This document shows positions 11,158 through 23,589 of a stretch of DNA of 64,000 nt, piece after piece; position 1 is the first letter of the stretch; every line of letters begins with the position of its first letter. The notes below the pieces were generated by a model. It did not search any database. It worked only from the letters and a program-made list of their open reading frames with translations, and was not told the origin of the DNA. Origin of the DNA: Echinarachnius parma (taxonomy: Eukaryota > Echinodermata > Echinoidea > Clypeasteroida > Echinarachniidae); contig JBAMJV010007766.1 of NCBI GenBank assembly GCA_037951105.1, positions 1-64,000 of the forward strand, written 5' to 3'. A program made the translations under genes and the position numbers.

Positions 11158-12855
11158 TTTCATAGTCAACTAAAATTTAACAAGGCAACATTTTAAAAGA
11201 TAAATAAAACAAGAATATCCATGTTTACAAAAAAAAGTATTGTTTACTGATGATGAAAACAATATTTGATGTTTACTCGTAAAACCAAGCCCGAAGCCTG
11301 ATCATATTTCATATTTTTGTCCTAATTGTTTTTCTTTAGTTATTCCAGACAAGCACAAGGCGAACATTATTTAAGGCAAACATTCCTGGAAATGCTTTCA
11401 GTCCGTAAAGATCGGAAGTAATAAAAACCTATTCTAGATGAAGAGCATTTATTTGCTGTGTCATTATGGGTTAATTGTTTTCTTGGTGCCCTGTACCCTC
11501 TACTTCATATTGGGTGATAGTAATTATTGTCATTTTGTTTTTATAGTGAGTGCATCGTAACATGATCGTGTTACTGTTGTAGTCATTAATGCAAAAGCCA
11601 GCACACTTCAGTGCAATATGTCACATTGCCAACTCCCTGGGGAGCCTACTAGCAGCAATGCCATTTCTCATCATTCATTTACAGTAAGCTTCAAAGAATG
11701 CACATTTTAAGAGATTCATGGTCAGAAGTAGAGAGGAAAAAGCAAGCAAAATATCCATTGTTTTTCCATCGGTGGACACTTGCCATGATAATATATGAAA
11801 CACAACAGAACATCAGTAAAATACTATTACAATGCCATATACTTCATGACTAATTTGTATGCCCCCGCCAATAAAGTGGCCAGAGGCATTATGTTTTCAG
11901 AAAACCATAGAAAAAACACATTTTAAACACCTTTTTAAACATATTGACCCGAATATTAGTCAAAATCCAAGATGATCGAGTAATGAGCAAAACTGCAAAG
12001 TGGTATTTGCTAACTCACTGCACTTACTTTGTACAGAGATATAACTATCAACTAGAGAAATACAAATCCGAACACTTCAATAATCATAAATATCTTCATA
12101 ATGAAAGAGAAATTCGGTAAACCAAAACCTGTTCTATGCTTCTTTTAGTAATACAAATGCAACAAGGTATGTGAGAAGTGCTAGTGTCATGTGTGCTAAG
12201 TAAATTGTGTTGATTTTGATAATGTAATACTATATCTCTTTAAGGATTGGCTGCATGAGAGCCAATATGGAGTGAGTTGGGCAATTAACGATGGATTCTA
12301 ACATTCAGTGTGGTGTAATCTAAGAGTGGCTAAGCGCATGATGATGATTGGATGAGTGAATGTACAAGCCCACACAAATGGAACACATGTATCACTTGTC
12401 GAAATCGTGCATTAGTTGTATCAAAGAACATCAGCTTCTAAACATCTCTTTACAAAAAAACATTCAAGACTTTATTATTTGATTTTGTAAAATAAGCAAT
12501 CTTCATAGATCCCAGCGTATGGTATTTTAAGAACTCTTAAAATAACAAATGTATTTGTCCTAAGATGGTCGGCTACAAAGTGTTACATAAAATAAATAAA
12601 TAATGCAAATAAATAAATAAATGAAAAGATAGATAAAGATAGAAAACAAATACGGTATAGTAAATAAATGAGGAAAAAATGAAAATAAGTGGATAGAATA
12701 AATAAATATATAAAACAAACAGATGTTAAATTGAATACATTTTCCTAGATAATATAAAATGTATTTTGTTATCCTTTTTATTCAAAACAGGAATATATGT
12801 ATTATTTCCTAGATTATATTATGGCATTGTATGTTTTATTTGTCTCTCCGTTTAG
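11158..12855. other. Non-coding; family A remnant and AAAT-rich tract
   Basis: 11935-12243 is a diverged family A MITE piece (tcgagtaatgagcaaaactgc, ctcactgcacttactttgtaca) ending at a TTAA at 12240. A LINE/SINE-tail remnant (caactccctggggagcc) lies near 11630. 12588-12712 is rich in AAAT units. No exon was recognised upstream of 12856. Confidence 0.6.
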
Positions 12856-12973
12856 ATACCAATCGTGATGCTCGTTCTGACGCTCAACATCAGGCGATAC
12901 TGCTGCTCGACCCTGGTCAATCCGCAAACAATCACCATTCTTGACCGCTCTAATTATGAGGACTTGGACTTAG
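12856..12973 (+). CDS. Exon of MFSD4-like transporter: end of TM6 and start of central loop
   Basis: A 118-bp open exon preceded by a pyrimidine-rich acceptor (ctctccgtttag) and followed by a good donor (gtaagc). Translation begins IPIVMLVLTLNIRRYCC and ends SNYEDLDL plus one base (phase 0 in, phase 1 out). The first ten residues are a hydrophobic membrane segment end, then a basic and Cys-rich stretch and an acidic tail, as expected for the end of TM6 running into the cytosolic loop between the two six-helix halves of a major facilitator protein. Human MFSD4A has a comparable hydrophobic, basic, Cys-Cys order at this position (from memory). The single base left over completes a GAT codon with the exon at 27670, so phase supports one gene across a 14.7-kb intron. 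The assignment rests mainly on that phase match and order; alone, this exon is not diagnostic. Confidence 0.68.
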
Positions 12974-13429
12974 GTAAGCTTGTAACTTTAATACGTTTCT
13001 TTTTCAAACCTGTTCCAAACAGTTTATTTTTCCGAATGTCACTCCCATCAAGGCCCTTCATAAGTTGAAGCTCCTTGTTCCTATGGCTAGCCTTTGAGCA
13101 CCCAATGTGAGAACCCGATACCATTGTTTTGTAGTCATTGGATGGCGGGTGTATCATTGAATAATCAGTCTTTTTTTCATGTAATTTTCTTATGATAAGA
13201 GTAGAAATCACTGTATATTTAATACCAGGATAATCTGTATTGATGCGGAATTGGCACTGTAAGCTTCCCCATTGCAATTTCATGAAGTTTTACGAGTCAG
13301 ATCAATTTCTTTTGTCATATTCCAGGTTAATGTCGTCTTCTGCATTTCTTATTTCTTTCATTTGCCTTTTATTGTTTTGTAGTCTTTGAATGGCCATTGA
13401 AAAATTTGAGGATCTCACGAGGATAGGAA

Positions 13430-13657
13430 TTAAGCTTTTCCCTACTTGACTTTGCAATCCCCATAGAGTTAATACAGGGCTCATCAGGTTCCTGTAGGCA
13501 ATGGGTTAGCCTCTTCCCTACTAGACTTTGCAATCCCCATATAGTTAATACAGGGCCCACCAGGTTCCTGTAGGCAATGGGTTTACCGCCCTACTAGTCT
13601 TTGCAATCCCCATAGAGTTAATACAGGACCCACCAGGTTCCTGTAGGCAATGGATTA
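13430..13657. repeat. Tandem triplet of a 78-bp short repeat (family H)
   Basis: Three units of ctactagactttgcaatcc-ccatagagttaatacagg-cccaccaggttcctgtaggc-aatgggtt. Single copies or pieces occur at 2497, 31663, 36985, 48640 and 60055, so this locus is a local amplification of a dispersed short element. Confidence 0.85.
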
Positions 13658-13844
13658 AGGTGCAAACCAGTATGAAAACACCTACTGTCCTATTTTTATA
13701 AATATCCTCCGAAAACACCTTGACGTAAATAATTCAAGATTCCTTTGGTCATTTCAACCTCTCGACGAAGATTCAGCGGGGATCAAAAGCTTAGCCCGCT
13801 AACTGACTCTCATTTTATTACACAGCTGATTTTAAAGTAGATAT

Positions 13845-13990
13845 AATAATAATAATAATAATATTAGGCATTTAGCTACGCTATTCATAGTAAACTATAT
13901 CACAGCGCTTACAATATTATTACCCCGGTCAACGGATACACACTGCAATCAATCCTGCACATTAAGTGCACATTTTCCACTCCCTGGGGA
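13845..13990 (-). mobile_element. LINE/SINE 3' tail fragment
   Basis: Reverse complement of the element at 55010: ATT-repeat tail, aagcgct, ttgaccggggtaata, caatcaatcctgcac, ctccctggggagtgg. The combination of a gcgctt motif and an ATT repeat end is typical of CR1/L2-clade tails and SINEs using them. Confidence 0.7.
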
Positions 13991-14013
13991 GTGGTTTATA
14001 GCAGTATTTTATC

Positions 14014-14102
14014 TTAACCCTTTCAGGACTTGATTTTGCTATAAGATGTATTCTCCATAGACCCAAGCCAGAGTATTTTGGGACCAGTCCTGAACGGGTT
14101 AA
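14014..14102. mobile_element. Short MITE family G copy, 89 bp, TTAA borders
   Basis: TTAACCCTTTCAGGACTTGA at the left and cagtcctgaacgggTTAA at the right: nearly the whole terminus is inverted. One of the cleanest copies of this dispersed short palindrome-ended repeat. Confidence 0.88.
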
Positions 14103-14866
14103 TTTTCTTCAAAATACTATACCACACTAATCTGCACTGAGGCAAAATCAAATTTCTTTTGAATAGTTTTAAGATTTTTCTTGTATTTCTTGTTTTCTCG
14201 TATCACATGTAGTACTGTTTTTCTGACTTGTGGACATTTCTATGAATATGTTCTTGTTATGATAACCTTGTCCTTGGGATAGTTATTTTAGGTACAAAAA
14301 TTACATAGACTGCATACTATAATCTGCACTGAGGCGCATTTGGTTTAATACATGCTTAAGTTTTGTCTCATTGACGTAAGTTCATGAGACCCGTACGGCC
14401 AAATGCTTGTTATGACCTACATATACATGTATTTCATTGATTTGTTTCACTGATTTTTTAGCCATGTTTGTTCAAAGAAGGGTAGATTATTGAATAATTG
14501 ATTGTTTTAATACAGATTAAATGCTCCTAGCAGGTTTAAAAGATTGGTAGAAAGTTCAGTTTTTGAGAATGAGCCATTGAAAGTCTCAATGCGCATACAT
14601 ACATATGAAAGAAAAACAGAGTAAAAGAAGAGTAATTGATCAAAAATAGTTGGTGTTTTAAGGCTATTTCATCCTTACCTACTATAGCATTATCTGTTTG
14701 ATGGATTTTAACTACCCACCGGCAGCTATTAAAAGCTAATAACATCCAAGTGTAAAACAACATCTTTGACTGTACGGAACCTGTCTATACAGGAAACCTG
14801 TTTACAATGGCCAATTTTCTTGTTTCCATTTTGCAGTCAACATGCACAGGGTTGAATGTATTGGTA

Positions 14867-15252
14867 TTAAAGGGATCTAGTAACTTTGTTGACATGTGCA
14901 AAAAGTGATGAATGGTTGATACAATGTATATTGTTCTTATCTGATATGTCCACAGGGTATTGTGTGAAAATTTCAAGTCAAATGGACGTGATATGGCCAA
15001 GTAATGAGCAAAAATGCAAAGTGATGTTCACAAACTCATTGCACCCACTCTGTACACGGTTTTCGCGATCCGTTGGATTATTTAACATCTGAACACTCCA
15101 ATCGTAAATATCTTTTTAACGAAAGGGAAATTTGAAAAACCGAAACCTGTCCCATGCTTTTATTGTTAATACAAATAAAACAAGATATGAGGGAATCGCT
15201 ATAATTCCAATTGTATTTTGAGGAATTGGACAATGTTACTAAGTCCCTTTAA
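14867..15252 (+). mobile_element. TTAA MITE family A copy
   Basis: TTAAAGGGATCTAGTAACTT ... ggacaatgttactaagtccctTTAA. Opposite orientation to the copy at 2066. The interior open frame of 68 codons is repeated in other copies with stops and is not a gene. Confidence 0.9.
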
Positions 15253-15299
15253 AATCAGCTTTAGATGTGAAACTACTTTTTAGCAACAAACATGATCAC

Positions 15300-15590
15300 A
15301 AATTGAAGAAAATGAAAATAAATAGGTTGAATAATTGCACTGCAATTGAATGGAATGTGCTCAAATCTCTGCCTATAACCAGGATTCGAACAATATACTG
15401 TTGTATTCAGTCAGACCTGTGTATAGTGCCCAAGATACTCTCTGCGACTGGGGAGAGACTCAGGACGATGGACCACATATTGCAGTGCGGCGGGACGGAT
15501 TGCACGGATGAAGACCTGTAAGGGACAATGAGATGGCCATCGCAGCCATCGAGCGATGGAAGAACTTAAAGGAACTACAGCGTCTAGATG
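15300..15590 (+). pseudogene. Old non-LTR retrotransposon C-terminus fragment
   Basis: Encodes, with frameshifts, a Cys/His zinc-knuckle-like end: CD-W-GE (a normally Cys position reads Trp), then in another frame TMDHILQCGGTDCTDEDL, then after a stop DNEMAIAAIERWKNLKEL. The TMDHILQC-CT-EDL pattern is typical of the C-terminal region of jockey/I-like LINE polyproteins. No polymerase domain remains. Confidence 0.65.
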
Positions 15591-17318
15591 GCCTAATTTT
15601 CACAATTAGGCTCTCTATACGTAATTTTTCCTCAAGAAAAAGAATTTGGCAGTCATTTCCCATGAAATCAATCAATTTTGGGGTAATTAGTAAATTTATA
15701 ATTGTCCTGGGAACGCCCCTTTTAAATCGCCAAAATGTGACGTCATCTAAAGAACGGACTAATGAACTAAATTCTGTAGATGATGTAAGCCAATGAATGT
15801 CACTCACATGTCAATCACGCTGCTGATTCTGGACCCTAAATGTGGGTGGGGCGTAAACTGGCTGCTAAGTGAGATTTGGCATCAGAAAATTAGTCTAAAA
15901 TCACTACTGTGTTTATTTTCATGGAGTTTTTTTGGGCAGACCTATTTTACAAGTCATCAACTATGGAATAAGTGCCAAAGTACGTTGTATTCTTTAGTTC
16001 CTTTAATTTAATAGGAACTTGAGTCTTGATCTAATTAATTAAGGAGACACAAACGAACGAACCTAAGGGAAACATGAAAATTGGCCACTGTAGTCATGCA
16101 GGCGACCTCTATAGACAGGTTTGTATAACAACAACAAAAATCCTGTGCAGGGGATCACTTTTAATGGCTAGTTTATAGATAAGTTGGCTAATAAATGTAT
16201 TAGACAGGTTGCCATGAAGACAGGTTTGGCTTTAGATAATATACAAATTGAACCTCACAATTTGTGTATCTAAGTAACAATTGTGAATGGTAATTCTCTC
16301 ATGATTATGTCCAGATCAAAATAGATATTGTATCTATTGTCATTTGATGTTTTGATTCCTATTCATATTATTTATATCACAATGTGGTATATCTTTACAT
16401 GGAGTCAGCCCACCCCCTTATACTAGTACTTGGAAGCAATGAATGAATGAATGAAGGTATATGACGTTGCCGGAACCAATATTTGCTTCTCTGCTTTTAC
16501 ACTAATGATATTTGTGAAAGGCTTAATAAAGAGGGAAAAGGTGCATGTAGCACACCTCCGCAATCTGTAGACTAGGAGTGAAATTAAGATCTGGTCAAAG
16601 CCAGAAGGGCGCTAGTGCTCCATAAAGACCATTACGTAAGGGACGTTCTAGCACCAATCATGCACGGTGTGTAAAGTTGTGATTCATAGCCTGTGATCTT
16701 GAGAGTAATAATTGTGGTTTATACCTGAAGCTCACCGCCTGATGATAATTTCTATGAGATTGCCGGTACTCCCACGCACACGTCACTCACGAAACAAAGG
16801 AAGGTTAGATATAAATGCACGCACAGGTCATTGGTAGTTCTGAATAGGGGAATGAGGGTGGTAGCAAAGTAGGGGGGAATCAAGGAAATTACCGACATTG
16901 TTTTCTCTAAAAACATTTCTCAAAGTGAGTAGGCAAAGTAATTATCTTTACAATGTATATACCTTTTTAACATTTTTTTTTTTTTATCCCTCAGTTTTTA
17001 AGTAAGAAAATCGTAGGAGGAACAAAAAGGAAACGTATACATGTACGAACCATTTAAATTGGGGCATGGGATGTCATTCCCCCGTAAAGCAATTCTTTCT
17101 CCCCTTATTTCTCCTATTTTTTAGTGACACTGGGTTTGCCACTAGTGAGGAGAGGCGAAATGAGTTAGTTTGAACTGACTATCATTCATTGTTGGTGACA
17201 CCCATATTACACCCCTCTTTGCCCCCACCCCCATTTGCCCCCACCCCCTTGATTGGGTGGTCTTGTTTATCCTTGTTCCCTCCCTTCTTTGTATACATTG
17301 TACCTTTAATCCACTGTT

Positions 17319-18760
17319 TCTAGGCTACATGAAATGATGGGCAGTGAAGGAGTGAGGCAGAGCTCACTACCAATGACTGCCCCCCCCCCTCTTTATCCCT
17401 TTTGCACCCATTTACACTCCCCTATCCCCCTCCCTTGCAGGTAGACCCTAACTTAGCCACTGTTTTAAAGGGATATTCCCTCTTTTGCAAGCCAAATTTC
17501 AAAAGTTGCGAGGTTATTGCCTTATATGAAAGAAAATGTCATTTAATAGCATGCCTGAACAAATTAGGGCTTGAAATCTCTCTTTCGTGGAGTTATAGAC
17601 CTAAAACTAATAAAGCGTTGTCCAATTTTAATTGTGCATTATACGTATATTCACCCAGTGAGGAAGTTCGTACATGGATTCCACGAAGTACCACAACGCT
17701 ATGCGTGACCCCTACGTGACCCGCGCACAAGTACGAATAGCATGACCGCACACTAGGTAAAATTACCTAACCTCGCTTAAACTGACTACATGTAATTACA
17801 TATTCTTCATTTTTTAATATTTTTTTCCGTGCCATACATTTACAAATGTCGGCTTCACAATACCTTTACAAGAATAAGTACAATATAGTTGTAATATTAT
17901 GCTAAATCAGTTAAACTCTTTTATTGACCGATATATAGTCTGATGGAGGGACGCATTCGTTTTTCATTCGTAGAATCCAAATTATAGGGCTGTTCGATCT
18001 GATTTTTTGTGTGTGTGTTTCATTCATCCCCATCCGTCAACTGGAAACTGTTCAGACGTTTTTGTAAAAGAGGGACCGTCCCTTTAAGGCTTCATGTAAT
18101 GATGGACAGTAGGAGGAGTTAGGACGAGCGTGCTACCAATTACTGTCACCCTGTCTGTCTTTGTACATCTCCTACTACCCCCCTTGCACCCCCCCCCCCC
18201 CCCCTTGCCCCTTCCCTTCCAGGTAGACCCTGACTAAGCCTCTTTTTAAGGCTACATATTGTAATGATGGACAGTGAAAGGAGTTAGGCTGAGCTTACTA
18301 CCAATTACTGTCCTCCTGTCTGTCTTTGTATCCTCCTACCCCCCTTGCACTCCCATCTTGCCCCCTCCCTTCAGCCCCTCTCTTTATCCCCTCCTACCCC
18401 CCTTTTCCCCCTCCCTTCTTGGTAGACCCTAAATACCAAGCCACTGTTTCTAGGCTACATGCAATGATGGGCGATGAAAGGAGTTAGGGTGCACTTGCTA
18501 CCAATTACAGCAACTCTGTTTATCCACTCCTACCCCCCTTTGGTAGACCCTTACCAAGCCGCTGTTTTAAGGCTACATTTTGTAATAATGGACAGTGAAA
18601 GGAGTTAGGGTGCGCTTACTACCAATTACAGCACCTCTCTTTATCCCCTCCAACCCCCCTTTCCCCCCTCCCTTCTTGGTAGACCCTTACCAAGCCACTG
18701 TTTCTAGGCTACATGCAATGATGGGCGGTGAAAGGAGTCAGACTGCGCTCGCTTCCAATC
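17319..18760. repeat. C/T-rich tandem array of 115-200-bp units, interrupted
   Basis: Six units each contain ggctacatg-aatgatggg-agtgaaaggagttagg, gctactaccaattac, a C/T-rich stretch with long C runs, and cttggtagaccctaaccaag-ccactgttt. Starts near 17324, 18092, 18251, 18455, 18572 and 18706. Length varies mainly through the C/T segment. A TTAA element sits at 17465-18087. Confidence 0.88.
17465..18087. mobile_element. 620-bp TTAA-flanked terminal-repeat element in the tandem array
   Basis: Left TTAA-AGGGATATTCCCTCTTTT and right aaaagagggaccgtccct-TTAA give about 22 bp of inverted termini. The array units supply the empty site: undisturbed units read ctgttTTAAggctac. No transposase is encoded. 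32595-32790 is a partial relative (tttagcaagccaatatt, tgtcttttatgaaagaaa). Confidence 0.9.
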
Positions 18761-19555
18761 ACCGCCTATTATCCGCTCCATCAATCATATTGCCGATTAT
18801 TACGAGCTTTCCTCATCAGCGAACAATTTCTGCTGCTCACCGGAAAGCGGGGGAAGATGTTACGTCTAATCTATCGCAACGCAACGGAACCGTTTGACCT
18901 GATTTTTCAGGGTTAACAACCATGAGGAAGGAAAAACATTTTTTACAAGACTTTTATATATATATATATATGTTTATCTGACTATTTTGTATCTTAAAGT
19001 CACTAAACTCAATTTTTGAGGATCAGAAAATGATGAAGGGGAAATAATGCATGTTTGTTTGTTGAGCATTTTTATTTGAAATTATTACAGGCCTGCTGGC
19101 CCAGGGCCTCTACAAATTTGCTTGGTGCCACTAAACTTCATTGATGCTAAATTCCACTGGTCCGAATGCATGGGCAATCAACTATTTGTAATGTTTTTCT
19201 TTGTTTTGGGCCACCAGATTCAGAGTTTCGGGCCACTAGAAATGAGAGTTTTTGATTTGTTTTAACTTGCCCAACTTGGCCACAAGGCAAACAAAATTAA
19301 TTTCTAGCATTGAATAAAGTAATTATGTGCTATGATATGATAATTTTCTTTACTAACATTGGGACTTTGCACATACATAGTAAGAGGTGCTTTTTATCAT
19401 AGATGTATTAGTGACCCCTAAAGCTGCGTTTCCATTAGAGTGAATTTCTGCTGCGAATTTTTTTTTTTCGCAGCAAATTATTGAAAAAATTTGCTTGCAA
19501 ATATTCGCCATGTAATATGAATAATATATGTGAATAATATATGAATAACACTGAT
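18761..19555. other. No gene; hAT-like remnant and short hairpin
   Basis: 19085-19300 is a relative, in inverted orientation, of 54036-54285 (ggcccagggcc, gggccaccag, gggccactag, tgcccaacttggccacaagg). 19450-19475 forms a small hairpin around a T run (gctgcgaa...tcgcagc). 18953-18972 is a TA microsatellite. Confidence 0.6.
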
Positions 19556-19783
19556 TTGGTCCGTGCGAATGTTCAATTTGCAAAATCAAATTATCCGGTG
19601 GTGAAAGTTGTCTCCATTGTCTCCGCCGGATAAAACAACTGACATGGCCTGACAAAGAATGCATTCACCGAACAAGAAATGGGCAAGAACCGCATACGAA
19701 GGGAGACAAACAAATTGAAAATTGTGCTCTTGTGTCGGGCGTCCGTTAATGCTATCCGGTGATATGTCACATGGTCTTAAATT
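19556..19783. mobile_element. Partial MITE of the TATCACCGGATAGC type
   Basis: Shares caaattatccggtggtgaaag and the right end gctatccggtgatatgtcac with 8516-8756; the left terminus is not clear. Confidence 0.7.
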
Positions 19784-22252
19784 AGTTCAGACATAATGAA
19801 GCGTATCTAGAGTAATTGTTATTTTACATGGAAAACAATTATGAGGGGTGTATTCGGTTACATGAAGTAAACTACCAGAGCGGTATAACAATTGCATTGG
19901 ATAATTACGATGTACATTTATTGTACCTCAATTGACTAGGGGCAAAACTAAGTCAACAAACATTACTGGGAATGCATAGTTTATAAATTGTACCAGAGAA
20001 GCAAGATTAATATGTTTCACTTTAAAGATATACTTGAAGAATTGTGCTTGGAGGGATTGTTTGTGTCTTTTGTTTTTGATAGCACAATACTAAATACCAA
20101 ATCAAATTACCCTTTAAATGTGGGTTTAGAGAGAGCATTTTGTGTGAAAAGCAATTAGTGGGGGTAGTATGATGCGTCAAGCGTACTTCATGAGCTTAAA
20201 CATGCATTTATAGCAAACAGCAACACATGATAGTTCTTTGAATAAAAACACCAACTATCGTTATCTGGGCTAATTGACGAAAGGATGTAGGGAAAATGTG
20301 TTAATAAGACCTGAAGATATTTAAAGTACCTACGTGAAGAGAATATGCATCACTTACAAAGTGCTGTATTTTTTTTTTATCTGAAGAGCATTTAGTATCG
20401 ATCCTGAGATGAGTTTTGTAATTGCTTGTTCAATTTGATCTCTGATGCACATGGGGCTTATAACTTAAAGGGTAGTACAGTTTTGGTAATGCTGAGCTTT
20501 AGTAACCAAAACCTGCAAAATTACATTACAAAGTAATAATTATAACTCCACCGTGCTTGAAAGGTATAGAAAATTACAATGACTAAGTAAAAAGTCTGTT
20601 ATCATTCTAAAAGAGCCATTACAACACAAGAGGGCGCTCTCTCAAAAAGCAGTGGTTTCAACCAGTTTCCATACAAAATTATGCATGTGATATTTTGTTG
20701 AAATAATGATTAAATAGAGAGATCTTGAACAACAACTATTTAAAAGCCCATTTTAAAAATATTTTAAAAAATCATCGAATAAATCTGGGGCCCAGATTTA
20801 TTCCGACTGAATATATTTATTGATATTTCAGCCATTTCTGAACCGATTTTGATCAAATAAAGTTTATTCTGCCATTCAAATTGTATGCTCTTTCAAATTT
20901 TAAACTCACGTTATTCATTATCTCACAAAAAAATGACTTTATAGGCCTAACGTACGAAGTATACCGTATCGTACGGTACAGCATAGCGGTACGATACGGT
21001 ATCGGTATGTGTACATTTGTGTACCAAGCAATATACGGTTGTTTTTGTTTGTGTAATGTTAATTGAATGTATAAGGGCGGGTGATATACCTCTAGCTCTC
21101 TGGCCATGTGTCATACAAAAATGACATCCCAATCACGTGACTGTGTTTAGCCAATCAATGACGCGTATTTTACTAAGTCAGATGATATACTGAATTATCC
21201 CTTGTGTAGTTAGTAGCAAACAGCACATTATGAGGAGAGGACATGATAATTTGCTTTTCACAATATATGAAGATATTAATGATTAAAACAAATTAAGTAA
21301 CCGATAAAACGTGTTGATGAAGATATTCACAGACCAAAAACAAGTCATTCTCTTCACCTTTTGCAGCAAGAAAGCAAATTAAAAGCTGCGTGTCATGAAA
21401 CTGTTATGTGTCAATCTCACTTAATTATCCCTCATGTCATTAGCAAAGAACAATACGTCTGGACGAGAAGTGATAAATGTTTATGACAATCAGATTAAAA
21501 ATGATAACCTACCCCTTCTAAGTAATCAATTTGAGAAGGGTAACCATAATTTATGAGACGAGTGTGATATGTCAGACATACTTTATTTAGATTACCCGCC
21601 TTTCCAAACAGCGACACATTTCTTTTTATTCATAATGTAATAGATACAGGAAGTGCTTTGTATAACATAAAGATATCATCAAATCTAGAAAGGTTTTATC
21701 AAGAAAAAGCAAATTTTGAAGGATGATTTTAAGAGTCACAGGGTAACGAAGGAGTGTAAGACATTCTGTGCCTTGATTTACTTATAAATGGATCACATAT
21801 ATTACAACAGCGGTATACTTTTAATTAACATGATTGTTCATGCAGGAAGGGAGACACTTCTATATCATATGAAGATATTATGCGATCAAGAAAGGTTTTA
21901 TTCAGAGAAAACACCATTTGAAGGGTATTAACATATATAGGATGACATATTAACAATATCACATTTGCTTTACTAGTTTATTAACACAGGAAGTAATAAC
22001 TTTTTATGACCAGTGTCAAAGTTATCAGATAACAAAAAAACACAACGGAATTACCTTTCAAAGGGCATCATCATCATCATCATCATCATATTATTATTTC
22101 TGAGAAAGCAAATGACTTTGATATAAAAAATAAGAAGAGTGTTTTTGTGATAGAGGTAAGGTTACGTGCCCCAGGAATATTATTGCAAGGCAAGGCTGCG
22201 ATGAGAGTCATGTGTTGTTCACCCGCATCTGATACACCGGGGAAACGTTCCT
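19784..22252. other. No gene; one compact palindrome and a CAT microsatellite
   Basis: 20961-20974 (ataccgtatcgtac) and 20989-21002 (gtacgatacggtat) are perfect 14-bp inverted arms. 22066-22090 is a CAT repeat. Otherwise I see no element or exon; degenerate aagatatt-ggttttatcaagaaaa motifs recur between 21240 and 21930. Confidence 0.55.
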
Positions 22253-22643
22253 TTAAGTGATCCATTAACTTTGCAAATTTAATTCAACCTACATAACATC
22301 ACTTGGAGCTTTCACACTTTCTCTTGTACCTTGTTGTTTGACTTATGATAACAGAAGAATGAAACGGGTTCTGATTTGCTCAAACGTCCCCCTTATTATG
22401 GAGATATTTACAATTAGATTAAAAAGCGTTTCAGAAGTCCATCTGAAGTATCTGAACGTTCGGGATAAAATCTGACATCGATTTTCTCTTATTTCACTAG
22501 GTTAACATGGTTTCTTTTCTGTGAAAATATCACATACCATTCGGAAGAATCTTACTATGATATTGGTATATATGATGGGAGTCTCAATTATCACTTTTGG
22601 AAAAATATTGAAATGTAGCGTGAGCAATGACTGCTCTCCTTAA
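22253..22643. mobile_element. TTAA MITE family B copy
   Basis: Left TTAAGTGATCCATTAACTTTG; interior cttggagctttcacactttc, ttgttgtttgacttatgataac, and atctgacatcgattttctc; right border TTAA at 22640 with a degenerate terminus. Confidence 0.8.
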
Positions 22644-22714
22644 AGCTTTTCTTTCAGGCGGCCAAACGACACATCAGATCGACTCCCACCATAGACTTGT
22701 GTGTTGTAGATCCT

Positions 22715-23022
22715 AAAGGCCTGGTCATACAGGACACGACTAGACCCACGAATGCAGTACGCATTGGTACAAATCTATGGCAAGCAGTTTTTATCATTTA
22801 TTACTATTTCTTGATATCAAGAATTAAATTCTTGATATCAAGAAATCAAATTCTTGATATCAAGAAATCAAATTCTTGATATCAAGAAATCGAATTCTTG
22901 ATATAAATAACTCAATTCTTGATATCAAGAAATAGGAATAAATGTTAAAACAGCTTGCCATAGATTCGTACCAATGCGTACTGCATTCGTGGGTCTAGTC
23001 GTGTCCTGTGTGACCAGGCCTT
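22715..23022. mobile_element. Foldback element with an internal dyad array
   Basis: Arms of about 68 bp: aaggcctggtca-cacgactagacccacgaatg-cagtacgcattggtac at the left and its complement at the right ending tgaccaggcctt. The middle (22807-22932) is a 24-bp-period array of the 16-bp perfect palindrome TTCTTGATATCAAGAA: five intact copies and one broken. Outer termini resemble those at 8516-8756. Confidence 0.9.
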
Positions 23023-23216
23023 ACTTAGCTGGTAGCCAGTACAAGAGTTTCTTGACCAAATGACATTTCTGGTGGCCATTGGCACCTGGATCACTAACTA
23101 GTAGGGGCGAGCCAATATAATACCCATAGAGTGAAGTCAATGGATACAGTATACAAGAAAATGCAGTCAAACCTGTTTATAGTGACCGATGAAGGGAAAC
23201 AAGAATAGTGCCAACC

Positions 23217-23325
23217 ATGGGCGTCGATCCTTATGTAATACCAAATTGTTCAGCGGGGGATGAATGAATAGATCATCCCCCCCTTGAACAAAAGCTATCA
23301 ATTACAGATCGACGCCCATGCATGG
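23217..23325. mobile_element. Small palindromic MITE (about 105 bp)
   Basis: catgggcgtcgatcc at the left and gatcgacgcccatg at the right, with inner matching aatacc/agctatc-poor middle containing gggggatgaatg and catccccccc. Non-coding. Confidence 0.75.
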
Positions 23326-23589
23326 TGCCAACTGCAGACAGATGAGGTCTATAGGCATGTTCCAAGAGCAATATGCGCGCCAGCATTGTAAGTGTGCATT
23401 CAGCTTCATGCTGAGAGAATGGGCATAGCTGTTTGATACTATGATGGGCAGTAAGTCCGATTTATAAGGCATTGACTTGGTACAAATTGACAAAAATGGG
23501 AACCTGACATGGTGTCACTCACAGCGCCCTAAAACAAAAAATACATGACCAATATGACTGTTCTTGGTATGGTTTTTCAAAGACACCTT

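Noticed and set aside
15533-15796. 87-codon reading frame as a host exon
   Set aside because: Its start is the frameshifted LINE C-terminus (MAIAAIERWKNLKEL) and the remainder is motif-free.
22807-22932. CRISPR-like array
   Set aside because: The repeats are self-palindromic with only a few bases between them, and the setting is a eukaryotic foldback element.
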